Source: Rhizobium sp. (GTDB taxonomy: Bacteria > Pseudomonadota > Alphaproteobacteria > Rhizobiales > Rhizobiaceae). From it: 32,970 nt of DNA. The position numbers and the translations under genes are program-made. The DNA lies in contig DPXQ01000039.1 of the NCBI GenBank assembly GCA_003527225.1, positions 1-32,970 of the forward strand, given 5' to 3'. Below the pieces are notes generated by a model. That model was given only the letters and a program-made list of their open reading frames with translations, ran no database searches and was not told the DNA's origin. Shown here in pieces: positions 1 through 9,189 of this stretch (within the stretch, counting starts at the first letter, position 1; the number at the start of each line of letters is the position of its first letter).

Positions 1-1250
1 AAAGGAGGTGGCATGAAAGAGGCCGCGCCCGCTGAGAGAACGGATCACTGAGATGCAGGCGATGATCGAGGGACAGTCACACTTCCGGCCTTTCGGCTTA
101 TCCTGTTGGGGTTTTGCAAATCTCAACAAGGGAGTTGGAAGCATGACTGCCTCTTATGATTACCATATTGGCGTCGACTACCACAAATCCTACAGCCACC
201 TGGTGGTCCAGGACAGCTGCGGCAAGACGCTGAGATCCGGTCGGGTGAAGAACGATCGCCAGTCGCTTGGCGGGTTTCTCGAACGCTACCGCGAGAACTC
301 ACATGCCGTGGTTGAGGCGACGCGCAACTGGATGGTTATGTACGACTGGCTCGACGACATTTGTGATGATGTCGTTCTCGCCCATCCCCTCAAGGTCAAG
401 GCGATTGCCGACGCCAAGATCAAGACCGACAAGATCGATGCGACGGTGCTGGCGCATCTGCTCAGAGCCGACCTGGTGCCGGAAGCCTGGGCACCGACCG
501 ACAAGGCCCGTGAGCTGCGCGTCGCGCTACGCGAGCGGATGTTTTACGTCAGGCTGCGCACGATGACGAAGAACCGGATCGTCACGGTGTTCGACCGTTA
601 TCCGGAGCAGACGGCACAGCTGAAGAAGCTCGGTGACCTGTTCGGTAAGGCCGGCCGCATCCAGCTGGCGCAGGTCAACGTCTCGGAGATCGACCGCATC
701 CAGATCGACCGGGGCCTCGACTTCATCGGCGACATTGATGGCCGGATCAAGCAGTCGGAGGCGACGATCCGGGCGATGACCAAGGCGAATGCCAATGTGA
801 AGCTGTTGAAGACGATCCCCGGCGTCGGCGAGTTCTTTGCAAGGCTGATCGATGCAGAGATCGACGACATTGACCGCTTCCGTAGCCCGAAGAAGCTGGC
901 CGCCTATGCCGGTCTTGTGCCCTCGACCTATTCCTCCGGCGGCAAGACCTATCACGGCAAGATCATCAAGCAGGGCAACAAGTGGCTGCGCTGGGCTTTC
1001 GTCGAGGCGGTTGCTCCGGCTGTCGCCAGCGATCCGCAGCTTCGTGCCCAATATGAGCACCTGAAGCTCAGAGGAACCAACAAGGCGCGCGTCGCGATCG
1101 CGCGCAAGCTTTTGACGATCGCCTTCCAGATCCTGCGTGACCAGCGCGCTTATGAGCTGCGCGGCGCCAGCACCACTGAAGGCGTGTCGACGATATCCCG
1201 GTTGTCCTGATGGCAAGCTAGCGAACCCGGCAGGCCTGGGTTGCGCTCTT
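1..1250 (+). mobile_element. IS110-family insertion sequence (approximate bounds)
   Basis: The transposase at 143-1210 defines the element. IS110 elements lack conventional terminal inverted repeats, so neither end can be fixed by eye, and the left end may lie outside the window. The same 7 bases, AAAGGAG, occur at position 1 and at 1251, which could mark flanks but is weak evidence. Known IS110 elements encode a structured bridge RNA in a non-coding end. The 142 bases before the gene and the roughly 40-270 bases after it are the places to look for it here. Confidence 0.6.
143..1210 (+). CDS. IS110-family transposase (DEDD recombinase)
   Basis: This 355-aa protein is a complete IS110-family transposase. 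The N-terminal RuvC-like DEDD domain opens with GVDYHKSYS, continues with VVEATRNW, and has the paired acidic motif in KIKTDKIDATVLAHLL. The C-terminal Transposase_20 domain contains LLKTIPGVGEFFARLI, YAGLVPSTYSSGGKTYHGKI and KQGNKWLRWAFVEA; the latter part carries the serine used for DNA attack in this family. The start at 143 follows GGGAGTTGGAAGC and puts the catalytic domain at the protein's beginning. An in-frame ATG at 53 would add 30 residues unlike the family. The reading frame is intact and family length is about 300-420 aa, so it could be active. It stands directly upstream of the methyltransferase/helicase gene and may affect its expression. Confidence 0.93.
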   Translation: MTASYDYHIGVDYHKSYSHLVVQDSCGKTLRSGRVKNDRQSLGGFLERYRENSHAVVEATRNWMVMYDWLDDICDDVVLAHPLKVKAIADAKIKTDKIDATVLAHLLRADLVPEAWAPTDKARELRVALRERMFYVRLRTMTKNRIVTVFDRYPEQTAQLKKLGDLFGKAGRIQLAQVNVSEIDRIQIDRGLDFIGDIDGRIKQSEATIRAMTKANANVKLLKTIPGVGEFFARLIDAEIDDIDRFRSPKKLAAYAGLVPSTYSSGGKTYHGKIIKQGNKWLRWAFVEAVAPAVASDPQLRAQYEHLKLRGTNKARVAIARKLLTIAFQILRDQRAYELRGASTTEGVSTISRLS

Positions 1251-1486
1251 AAAGGAGAATGGGAAACCGGGAGCCGAATGCCACTGTGTGACCGAAGTCG
1301 GAAACAGACCGGTGTTAGGGTCACGAATTGGAGAATGGTTCAGAACCGCAGGACGGCAAAGAAACTGTCCGGCGGAAAGAAGGACTTTGCCGATCGCGCG
1401 ATTGCCGGTCAAAACGAAACCGAACCCAAGGAAAAGCCGCGAAATGGTGGTGTTATGCCCCTTGAGTTCTTTCATTGGAGAACGCC
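1211..1486. other. Non-coding interval between IS110 transposase and methyltransferase/helicase gene
   Basis: These 276 bases contain no convincing gene. They should hold the right end of the IS110 element and the leader of the next gene. A small inverted repeat, AACCC at 1224-1228 with GGGTT at 1238-1242, lies just after the transposase stop. The ribosome-binding site of the next gene (GGAG at 1477-1480) is at the far end. No clear sigma-70 promoter was recognised. Confidence 0.5.
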
Positions 1487-4400
1487 ATGAGCAACGACCC
1501 CTTCACCTTCGACCTTTTCGGCAACACCGCGCTTTCGTCTGGCCTGGGCCTCGGCGTCACCGCCTTCGCGGGAGATTTTCCGGCCAACGATGACGACGAC
1601 GATCCCGATCCGACCCAGCCGGCCCCGGCCATGCGGAGAACACCATCGGCGCAACGAACTCAGTCTGCTCGCGCACGCGGCGTCAATTTCGTGCTCGATG
1701 GCGAACGGGGCCTGGCAGTGAACTGGAAGGACCGGGCTCGCGACAATATCGACGCGATCCGTCTGGCCGCTGAGATCGAGGCAGAGGACCGGCCCGCAAC
1801 CGCGGAAGAGCAGGCACGGCTGATCAAATTCATCGGCTTCGGTTCGAGCGATCTTGCCAATGGCATGTTTCGCCGGCCGGGCGAAGCCGAGTTCCGCAAA
1901 AACTGGGAGACGCTCGGCGCCGACCTGCAGGACGCCGTCAGCGAGAGCGAGTACGCCTCGCTCTCGCGCTGCACGCAGTATGCGCATTTCACGCCGCAAT
2001 TCATCATCCGCGCGATATGGGCTGGGCTCCGGCGTCTCGGCTGGCGCGGCGGCCGCGTGCTCGAGCCGGGCGTAGGCACGGGGTTGTTTCCGGCATTGAT
2101 GCCAGAGGCATTGCGCGAGGCATCGCAAGTCACCGGCGTCGAGCTCGATCCGGTCACGGCCCGCATCGTGCGCCTGTTACAGCCGCGGGCACGAATCGTC
2201 GTCGGCGATTTCGCGCGCACGGAGCTGCCTGCGAGCTTCGACCTCGTGATCGGCAATCCGCCGTTCTCCGATCGCACCGTCCGCTCCGACCGAGCCTATC
2301 GCTCGCAAGGCTTTCGCCTGCACGACTATTTCATCGCGCGTTCGATCGACCTGTTGAAGCCGGGCGCCTTCGCCGCCTTCGTCACCAGCTCCGGCACTTT
2401 TGATAAGGCGGATTTTTCCGCGCGCGAACACATCGCCAAATCGGCCGATCTGATCGCGGCGATTCGCCTGCCTGAAGGCAGTTTCCGGCCGGACGCCGGC
2501 ACGGATGTTGTGGTTGACGTCCTCTTTTTCCGGAAGCGCAAGGTTGCCGAACCCGAGGGCGATATGTCCTGGCTCGACACCGACGAGGTGCGGCCCGCCA
2601 CTGCCGACGAGGGCGCCATCCGCGTCAATCGCTGGTTCGCCCGCCATCCGGATTTCGTGCTCGGCACGCATGCTCTAACATCCGGCCCCTTCGGCGAAAC
2701 GTATACCTGCCTGCCGAAGCCTGGCGTCGATTTGGAAGCCGCGCTCGCTTCCGCCATGCTTCTCCTTCCGGAAGCCCTCTATGACGGCGAGCCGACCGCG
2801 ATCGATTTCGACCTAGATGATGCTGGCGACAGCGTCATCGTTGATTTGCCGTCCGACCGCCATGTCCGGGAAGGCAGCTATTTCTTCGACCGGGCGCAAG
2901 GCCTGAAGCAGGTGATCGACGGCGAACCGATCGCGGTGAAGGTGCGCAAGGGCCGCAGCGCCGACGGTATCCCCGAAAAGCACGTCCGCATCATCAGCAA
3001 GCTGATCCCCATCCGCGACGCCGTGCGCGAGGTCTTGAAGTGCCAGGAGCAGGACCGGCCGTGGAAAGATGCACAGGTTCGCCTCCGCATCGCCTGGTCG
3101 AGCTTCGTGCGCGATTTCGGCCCGATCAATCACACGACCGTCTCCATCAGCGAGGATGACGAGACCGGCGAAATCCGTGAGACGCATAGGCGTCCCAATA
3201 TCCAGCCTTTTGTGGACGACCCCGATTGCTGGCTCGTCGCCTCGATCGAGAACTACGATCTTGACACCGACACGGCCAAGCCCGGCCCGGTCTTCACCGA
3301 CCGCGTTATCGCTCCGCCGGCGCCGCCGGTTATCACCTCGGCCGCCGATGCGCTCGCCGTCGTGCTCAATGAGCGCGGGCGCGTCGACCTCGAGCACATC
3401 GCCGAATTCCTCCACCAGGATGTCGCCGGTGTGATCGCCGAGCTCGGCGACGCGATCTTCCAGGACCCCGCCGATGGCGCGTGGCAGACGGCCGACGCCT
3501 ATCTCTCCGGTCCCGTGCGCGACAAACTGAAGGCAGCGGAAGCGGCGGCCGTTCTCGATCCCGTCTTCGAGCGCAATGTCCGCGCGCTCGTCGCGGTCCA
3601 GCCCGCCGATCTCGGCCCCTCCGAAATCACCGCGCGGCTCGGCGCACCGTGGATCCCGGCCGCCGATGTCGTCGCCTTCGTCAAGGAGACGATGGAGGCG
3701 GACATCAAGGTCCACCACATGCCCGAACTGGCATCGTGGACGGTCGATGCGCGCCAACTCGGCTGGTCGGCGGCCGGAACGTCGGAATGGGGCACGGATC
3801 GCCGCCACGCCGGTGAATTGCTCTCCGATGCGTTGAACAGTCGCGTGCCGCAGATCTTCGACACGGTGAAGGATGGCGACAGCGAGCGCCGCGTGCTCAA
3901 TGTCGTCGATACCGAGGCGGCCAAGGAGAAGCTGCACAAGATCAAGTCGACCTTCCAGAACTGGGTCTGGTCCGATCCCGATCGCACCGATCGCCTGGCG
4001 CGCGTCTATAACGACCGCTTCAACAATATCGCTCCCCGACGATTCAACGGGAATCATCTGCGACTTCCGGGCGCTTCTGGCGCCTTTTCCTTATATGCCC
4101 ACCAGAAACGCGGCATCTGGCGCATCATTTCGGCGGGTTCGACCTATCTCGCCCACGCCGTCGGCGCCGGCAAGACGATGACGATGGCGGCCGCCATCAT
4201 GGAGCAACGACGACTCGGGCTGATCGCCAAGGCGATGCTGGTCGTTCCTGGCCATTGCCTCGCGCAAGCCGCACGCGAATTCCTGGCGCTCTATCCCTCC
4301 GCCCGCATTCTCGTTGCCGACGAGACGAACTTCACCAAGGACAAGCGTGCGCGTTTTCTTAGCCGGGCCGCGACGGCAACGTGGGATGCGATCATCATCA

Positions 4401-6583
4401 CGCATAGCGCGTTCAAGTTCATCGGCGTGCCGTCGACTTTCGAACAGAGCCTGATCCAGGATGAGCTGCAGCTGTTCGAGACCCTGCTCACCAAGGTCGA
4501 GAGCGACGACCGCGTTTCGCGCAAACGCCTCGAGCGCCTGAAGGAGGGTTTGCAGGAACGGCTTGAAGCGCTGTCGACGCGCAAGGACGACCTGCTCACC
4601 ATTGCCGAGATCGGCGTCGACCAGATCATCGTCGACGAGGCGCAGGAGTTCCGCAAGCTCTCCTTCGCCACCAACATGAGCACGTTGAAAGGCATCGATC
4701 CGAACGGATCGCAGAGGGCCTGGGACCTTTATGTGAAGTCCCGTTTCATCGAGACGAAGAATCCGGGCCGCGCGCTCGTGCTGGCATCCGGCACGCCGAT
4801 CACCAATACCTTGGGCGAGATGTTCTCGGTCCAAAGACTGATGGATTTTGCCGCCCTGATGCAGCGCGGCCTGCATGAATTTGATGCCTGGGCAAGCACC
4901 TTCGGCGACACGACGACCGAACTCGAGCTTCAGCCGTCCGGCAAATACAAGCCCGTCAGCCGGTTCGCCAGTTTTGTGAACGTTCCGGAATTGATCGCCA
5001 TGTTCCGCGCCTTCGCAGATGTCGTGCTGGCGGAGGACCTGCGCCAGTTCGTCAAGGTGCCGGCGATCTCGACCGGCCGACGGCAGATTGTCACGGCGAA
5101 GCCAACCGCGGCCTTCAAGCGCTACCAGCTTGTGCTCGATGCTCGCATCAAGGCGATCGAGGAGCGCGACCGGCCGCCGGAGCCCGGTGACGATATCCTG
5201 CTCTCCGTCATCACCGACGGACGCCATGCCGCCATCGATCTGCGCCTGGTCGACGCGGACAACGACAACGAGCCCGACAACAAGCTCAATATGCTGATCT
5301 CCAACGCCTTCCGCATCTGGCGGGAGACGGCGGAGCGCAACTATGTCCAGCCGGACGGCAAGGCGTTCGAGCTTCCCGGCGCCGCCCAGATGATCTTTTC
5401 CGATCTCGGCACGATCAATGTGGAGAAGACACGCGGCTTCTCGGCCTATCGTTGGATTCGCGACGAGTTGGTCCGGCTCGGCGTGCCGCCCGAAGAAATC
5501 GCCTTCATGCAGGACTTCAAGAAGTCCGAGGCCAAGCAGCGTCTGTTCGGCGACGTCCGCGCCGGCAGGGTCCGGTTCCTGATCGGCTCCTCCGAGACGA
5601 TGGGCACCGGGGTCAACGCCCAGCTTCGCCTGAAGGCTCTGCATCACCTCGATGTGCCATGGCTGCCGTCGCATATCGAGCAGCGCGAGGGCCGTATCGT
5701 GCGGCAAGGCAACCAGCACGACGAGGTCGATATATACGCCTACGCGACCGAGGGCAGTCTCGACGCGACGATGTGGCAGAACAACGAGCGCAAGGCCCGG
5801 TTCATCGCCGCGGCGTTGTCGGGCGATACCTCGATCCGCAAGCTGGAAGATCTCGGCGAGGGACAGGCGAACCAGTTCGCGATGGCCAAGGCGATCGCAT
5901 CGGGTGATCAACGCCTGATGCAGAAGGCCGGGCTCGAGGCCGATATCGCAAGGCTCGAGCGGCTTCGTGCCGCGCATCGGGACGATCTGTTCGCGGTGCG
6001 CCGGCAGCTCCGCGATGCCGAGCGCGACATCGAAATCTCAACACGCCGCATCGCGGAGATCGGGCAGGATATCGACCGCCTCGTTCCTACCGCCGGCGAT
6101 GCCTTCGCCATGCGTGTCATCGACGCCTCCTTCGCTCAGCGTAAGGAAGCTGGCCGCGCGCTTATGAAGGAAATCCTGACAATGGTGCAGCTCCAGCAGG
6201 AGGGCGAAATCGTCATCGCCTCGATCGGCGGTTTCGATCTCGAATATGCGGGCCAGCGCTTCGGCAAGGATGGCTATCGCTACACCACCATGCTGGTGCG
6301 CACCGGCGCCGATTACGAGATCGATCTTCCCGTCACCGTGACGCCGCTCGGGGCTGTTGCCCGCCTCGAGCACGCCCTTGACGACTTTGAGGGTGAGCGG
6401 GAGCGCTGCCGTCAACGTCTTGCCGACGGGCATCGCCGGCTCGCCTCATATCAATCGCGCGGGGAGGGCGAATTCGCCTTCGCGGACGAACTTGCCGAAA
6501 AGCACCGGCAGCTTGCCGAGGTCGAGCGAGCACTCGCTACCGATAGCGAGCGCCCCGACGATGATCTCCAGATAGCGGCCTGA
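1487..6583 (+). CDS. N6-adenine methyltransferase / SNF2-like helicase fusion (DarB-like)
   Basis: This 1698-aa protein joins an adenine-N6 methyltransferase to a superfamily-2 helicase. The methyltransferase part shows the SAM-binding motif VLEPGVGTG at about residues 190-202 and the catalytic NPPF at 257-260. The helicase part has Walker A GAGKT at 893-897, DEAQ at about 1050, LASGTPITNT, and motif VI QREGRIVRQGN at about 1399. A charged coiled-coil stretch follows. The architecture recalls phage P1 DarB and large plasmid or phage proteins that protect incoming DNA from restriction. That role is inferred, and a plasmid DNA-modification enzyme is the alternative. The ATG at 1487 is preferred over a TTG at 1475 because GGAG lies six bases upstream. 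All core motifs look intact. The gene is co-directional with the ParB-like gene but separated from it by 356 bases. Confidence 0.85.
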   Translation: MSNDPFTFDLFGNTALSSGLGLGVTAFAGDFPANDDDDDPDPTQPAPAMRRTPSAQRTQSARARGVNFVLDGERGLAVNWKDRARDNIDAIRLAAEIEAEDRPATAEEQARLIKFIGFGSSDLANGMFRRPGEAEFRKNWETLGADLQDAVSESEYASLSRCTQYAHFTPQFIIRAIWAGLRRLGWRGGRVLEPGVGTGLFPALMPEALREASQVTGVELDPVTARIVRLLQPRARIVVGDFARTELPASFDLVIGNPPFSDRTVRSDRAYRSQGFRLHDYFIARSIDLLKPGAFAAFVTSSGTFDKADFSAREHIAKSADLIAAIRLPEGSFRPDAGTDVVVDVLFFRKRKVAEPEGDMSWLDTDEVRPATADEGAIRVNRWFARHPDFVLGTHALTSGPFGETYTCLPKPGVDLEAALASAMLLLPEALYDGEPTAIDFDLDDAGDSVIVDLPSDRHVREGSYFFDRAQGLKQVIDGEPIAVKVRKGRSADGIPEKHVRIISKLIPIRDAVREVLKCQEQDRPWKDAQVRLRIAWSSFVRDFGPINHTTVSISEDDETGEIRETHRRPNIQPFVDDPDCWLVASIENYDLDTDTAKPGPVFTDRVIAPPAPPVITSAADALAVVLNERGRVDLEHIAEFLHQDVAGVIAELGDAIFQDPADGAWQTADAYLSGPVRDKLKAAEAAAVLDPVFERNVRALVAVQPADLGPSEITARLGAPWIPAADVVAFVKETMEADIKVHHMPELASWTVDARQLGWSAAGTSEWGTDRRHAGELLSDALNSRVPQIFDTVKDGDSERRVLNVVDTEAAKEKLHKIKSTFQNWVWSDPDRTDRLARVYNDRFNNIAPRRFNGNHLRLPGASGAFSLYAHQKRGIWRIISAGSTYLAHAVGAGKTMTMAAAIMEQRRLGLIAKAMLVVPGHCLAQAAREFLALYPSARILVADETNFTKDKRARFLSRAATATWDAIIITHSAFKFIGVPSTFEQSLIQDELQLFETLLTKVESDDRVSRKRLERLKEGLQERLEALSTRKDDLLTIAEIGVDQIIVDEAQEFRKLSFATNMSTLKGIDPNGSQRAWDLYVKSRFIETKNPGRALVLASGTPITNTLGEMFSVQRLMDFAALMQRGLHEFDAWASTFGDTTTELELQPSGKYKPVSRFASFVNVPELIAMFRAFADVVLAEDLRQFVKVPAISTGRRQIVTAKPTAAFKRYQLVLDARIKAIEERDRPPEPGDDILLSVITDGRHAAIDLRLVDADNDNEPDNKLNMLISNAFRIWRETAERNYVQPDGKAFELPGAAQMIFSDLGTINVEKTRGFSAYRWIRDELVRLGVPPEEIAFMQDFKKSEAKQRLFGDVRAGRVRFLIGSSETMGTGVNAQLRLKALHHLDVPWLPSHIEQREGRIVRQGNQHDEVDIYAYATEGSLDATMWQNNERKARFIAAALSGDTSIRKLEDLGEGQANQFAMAKAIASGDQRLMQKAGLEADIARLERLRAAHRDDLFAVRRQLRDAERDIEISTRRIAEIGQDIDRLVPTAGDAFAMRVIDASFAQRKEAGRALMKEILTMVQLQQEGEIVIASIGGFDLEYAGQRFGKDGYRYTTMLVRTGADYEIDLPVTVTPLGAVARLEHALDDFEGERERCRQRLADGHRRLASYQSRGEGEFAFADELAEKHRQLAEVERALATDSERPDDDLQIAA

Positions 6584-6595
6584 TCCGGCCGTCGG

Positions 6596-6629
6596 GCCAG
6601 TCGCGTCGGTGCGCGTGGCTGGCTCTTTT
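6596..6629 (+). terminator. Candidate intrinsic terminator after the methyltransferase/helicase gene
   Basis: GCCAG pairs with CTGGC and, inside it, CGCG pairs with CGCG across a small bulge and six-base loop. TCTTTT follows directly. It starts 13 bases after the stop codon at 6581-6583, the expected place for a terminator. The bulge and short T run keep confidence moderate. Confidence 0.4.
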
Positions 6630-6939
6630 CACGTCGATGGTCAGATCGCCGGCACGGTGCCCGCCCTCCTATCGGGGCAGGAAAAAAGAAATGAAAAGAA
6701 GGGGGGAAAGGTCCGCTCGCAGATCGGGCGGGCCGCTGACGCTGGCGCTCAACCGCGCCGCTCGCCATTCCGGCCCGTCGTCCTTCGCAGGGCTGTCAGC
6801 CCCGCTTGTCCGGACGGGCAGGGATGCTCGGCCGCAATTGCACCGGCCCGCCCGCTCCGCGGGCCGGAGGGGGTCTTCGGGAAGAAGACGGAAAAGGACC
6901 GGCGAGAGGCCGCGTCCGCAACTCCTAAGGAGCAACACC
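6630..6939. other. Long GC-rich leader before the ParB-like gene
   Basis: No gene is supported here. The open frame that continues the ParB-like gene upstream to 6637 is arginine- and serine-rich low-complexity translation and lacks a good start site. The interval includes a purine-rich stretch (about 6678-6712), a strong hairpin at 6843-6867, and a ribosome-binding site, AAGGAG, at 6927-6932. A promoter probably lies here but no clear -35/-10 pair was recognised. Confidence 0.5.
6843..6867 (+). promoter_or_regulatory. Strong GC hairpin in the leader of the ParB-like gene
   Basis: CCGGCCCGC at 6843-6851 pairs perfectly with GCGGGCCGG at 6859-6867 across a 7-base loop. No T run follows, so it is not a standard intrinsic terminator. 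It ends 72 bases before the ATG at 6940 and may act on the transcript as an attenuator or stabiliser, or be a protein-binding site. Confidence 0.4.
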
Positions 6940-8622
6940 ATGCATCTCATGAAGGTCGATCCGCGCGCGCTGAAGGACAACCCGGACCGCGCCCGTCAGA
7001 CGAAATCCACGCCGCAGGCGGACGCGCTGCTGCTTGCGACCATCAAGGCGGTCGGTGTCGTGCAGCCTCCGGTCATCGCGCCGGAAACCGGCGGCGGTAA
7101 TGGCTACATCATCGATTCCGGCCATCGCCGCGTGAAGCAGGCGATCGCTGCCGGCCTCGAGGAAATCGACGTTCTTGTCGTCGAAGCCGCGAACGACAAT
7201 GGCGCCATGCGCTCATTCATTGAGAACCTCGTCCGGGAGAACCTCAACCCGGTCGACCAGTGGCGTGCGATCGAGCGGCTCGTCGCGCTCGGCTGGACCG
7301 AGGAGGCGATCGGCGTCGCGCTCGCGCTGCCTGTGCGGCAGATCAAGAAGCTGCGTCTGCTGGCCAACGTGCTGCCGGCGATGCTTGACCAGATGGCGAA
7401 GGGCGACATGCCCAACGAGCAGCAGCTCCGCACCATCGCGGCGGCCGCGCTTGAGGAGCAGAAGGAGGTCTGGAAGAAGCACAAGCCCTCCAAGGGCGAT
7501 CCCCAGGTGTCGTGGTGGAGCGTTGCGCAGGCGCTGCAGAAGAAGCGCATGTATGCGCGCGATGCGAGCTTCGGCGACGATCTGCGTGAGGCCTATGGCA
7601 TCCAGTGGGTCGAGGACCTGTTTGCGCCGGCCGACCAGGACGGCCGCTACACCACCGATGTCGAGGCGTTTCTCGGCGCCCAGCAGGAGTGGATGAGCAA
7701 CAACCTTCCGAAGAAGGGGATCATTGTCGAGCAGAACGGTTACGGCCAACCCGAGCTGCCCAAGAAGGCCGAGCGCGTCCACGGCAAGCCCCAGAAGGGC
7801 GACTGCACGGCAATGTATCTCGATCGCGAGGGCAAGGTGCAGTCGGTGCACTACCGCATGCCCGAGGTGAAAAAGCCGAAGGGGAAGGGGGCCGCTGGCT
7901 CGGATGATGCTGGCAACGATGTCGGTTCGGTTTCCAAGCCGCGTCCCGATGTCACCCGCAACGGCATCGAGATGATCGGCGACTATCGCACCGACGCGCT
8001 CCACGAGGCGCTCGGCCGGGCTCCGATCGAGGACGACATGTTGATGGCGCTCCTCATCCTCGCGTTCGCTGGCCAGAACGTGTCGGTCACGACAGGGAAC
8101 GGCGGCAGCTACTATGGCCATAGCAAGCTGGCGAAACACGCCGTTGTGCTGTTCGACGCCGAGGGCAAGCTCTTCTTTGACATGGACACGCTGCGGGTTG
8201 CGGCCCGCTCGATGCTGATCGACGTGCTTTCGTGCCGCGAGAACGCCACCAAGAGCGGCATCGTCGCTCGCGTCGCCGGCGACACGATCGGGGCGAACGG
8301 GTTCCTGCCGAACATGGGCACGGAGGATTTCCTGTCGTGCCTGTCGCGGCCGGCGCTGGAGGGCTCGTGCAAGGACACGTCGGTCCTGCCGCGCCAGCGG
8401 GTGAAGGATACGCGCGCTGCCCTCGTCGAGCATTTCAAGGAAGGTCACTTCGTCCATCCTTCCGCGCTGTTCGCGCCGGATGCGGCGAGCCTCTCGGCAT
8501 GGCTGTCGTCCAATGCCGTCGCCGCGAATGACGACGAAGAGGACGAGCAGGACGCGGGCGACGCTCCCACCGAGGAACTCGCCGACGACGAGGCGGACGA
8601 ATTCCTGGAGGCGGCCGAGTAG
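6940..8622 (+). CDS. ParB/Spo0J-like nuclease-domain protein, plasmid accessory type
   Basis: This 560-aa protein begins with a ParB-like N-terminal domain: VVQPPVIAPETG followed by the CTP/phosphate-binding-type motif GHRR at 61-64, then ENLVRENLNPVDQWRAIERL and a helix-turn-helix-like segment through about residue 150. The remaining roughly 400 residues are not a standard partition domain. They include a lysine/glycine linker near residues 308-316 and end in a very acidic tail (EEDEQDAGDAPTEE and similar). It is distinct from RepB, the replicon's own ParB. The start at 6940 is set by AAGGAG seven bases upstream. Proteins of this kind are common on rhizobial plasmids beside the methyltransferase/helicase gene; the exact function is unknown. 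A DNA-binding or silencing role during transfer is possible. A hairpin terminator follows at 8656-8690. Confidence 0.8.
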   Translation: MHLMKVDPRALKDNPDRARQTKSTPQADALLLATIKAVGVVQPPVIAPETGGGNGYIIDSGHRRVKQAIAAGLEEIDVLVVEAANDNGAMRSFIENLVRENLNPVDQWRAIERLVALGWTEEAIGVALALPVRQIKKLRLLANVLPAMLDQMAKGDMPNEQQLRTIAAAALEEQKEVWKKHKPSKGDPQVSWWSVAQALQKKRMYARDASFGDDLREAYGIQWVEDLFAPADQDGRYTTDVEAFLGAQQEWMSNNLPKKGIIVEQNGYGQPELPKKAERVHGKPQKGDCTAMYLDREGKVQSVHYRMPEVKKPKGKGAAGSDDAGNDVGSVSKPRPDVTRNGIEMIGDYRTDALHEALGRAPIEDDMLMALLILAFAGQNVSVTTGNGGSYYGHSKLAKHAVVLFDAEGKLFFDMDTLRVAARSMLIDVLSCRENATKSGIVARVAGDTIGANGFLPNMGTEDFLSCLSRPALEGSCKDTSVLPRQRVKDTRAALVEHFKEGHFVHPSALFAPDAASLSAWLSSNAVAANDDEEDEQDAGDAPTEELADDEADEFLEAAE

Positions 8623-8655
8623 CCGCGCGCACCTGTCATCTTCCAATCAATCCCG

Positions 8656-8690
8656 CCGCCGCCGGTCACCCCGGCGGCGGTTTCGGTTTC
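8656..8690 (+). terminator. Intrinsic terminator after the ParB-like gene
   Basis: CCGCCGCCGG at 8656-8665 pairs perfectly with CCGGCGGCGG at 8671-8680 around the loop TCACC. TTTCGGTTTC follows. It lies 33 bases after the stop codon. The 10-bp stem and T-rich tail make this the clearest Rho-independent terminator in the left half of the window. Confidence 0.7.
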
Positions 8691-8715
8691 ACCAGTGCAA
8701 TCACGGAGGACACCC

Positions 8716-9189
8716 ATGTCCGCGCATCTCATTTCTCGAGCCCCCATCGGCTCAATCATCGCCTGGTCGGACGGCGCGCCGCGCCCGCCCGAACGTCATC
8801 GCAAAAAGCTGTCCGCCTGGAAGACCAACAATGGCAGCGGGCGCCTGATCCGCAAGGAGGACGAACGTTCCGTCGGCAGCGTCATCCTTCCCGCGAATTT
8901 CACGCTTCATGAGGCGGATCATGGCGCGGGCGGCGTCATCGCCATTTGCGTCCATCGGACCTTCTCGCTGGGATCCAGCCTGCGGTTCACGATCATCGAG
9001 CGACCAGCCATCGGCTCAGTCCGCATTTTCAACCAGATGGGCGAGCATGCCGAACTGGTGCATCTCGCCGCCGACCGGCAGGCCGCGGAGGAATGGCTGT
9101 CCCGGCATGGCTATCCCTACGCCAGGTTCGAAGAAGTCACGGCGGACGAGATCGCGGCCGACGTCGTGGAAGGGAGGGTTGCGGCATGA
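8716..9189 (+). CDS. Conserved hypothetical protein, 157 aa
   Basis: The product is not recognised. It begins MSAHLISRAPIGSIIAWSDG and has no signal peptide or membrane segment. The first half is basic (PPERHRKKLSAWKTNNGSGR), the C-terminal part is helical and acidic (VTADEIAADVVEG). The ATG at 8716 has GGAGGA five bases upstream, an excellent ribosome-binding site, so the longer in-frame start at 8695 is rejected. Its stop overlaps the start of the next gene in an ATGA, so the two are translationally coupled and probably work together. Base composition matches the neighbours, which argues for a long-resident plasmid gene. Confidence 0.75.
   Translation: MSAHLISRAPIGSIIAWSDGAPRPPERHRKKLSAWKTNNGSGRLIRKEDERSVGSVILPANFTLHEADHGAGGVIAICVHRTFSLGSSLRFTIIERPAIGSVRIFNQMGEHAELVHLAADRQAAEEWLSRHGYPYARFEEVTADEIAADVVEGRVAA

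Noticed and set aside
1..51. Open frame from the left edge ending TGA at 49-51, with a good ribosome-binding sequence before an ATG at 13
   Set aside because: Only 12-16 codons are visible and nothing identifies them. They may be the tail of an upstream gene or part of the IS110 end.
4091..5977. 628-codon open frame on the minus strand inside the methyltransferase/helicase gene
   Set aside because: It is antisense to a gene with clear motifs, has shadow-like composition, and arises from GC-rich codon bias. The same holds for other long antisense frames, such as 2813-4057 and 21946-23640.
6637..6939. N-terminal extension of the ParB-like protein by 101 residues
   Set aside because: The extension is Arg/Ser/Pro-rich with no family similarity, and the start at 6940 has an excellent AAGGAG.
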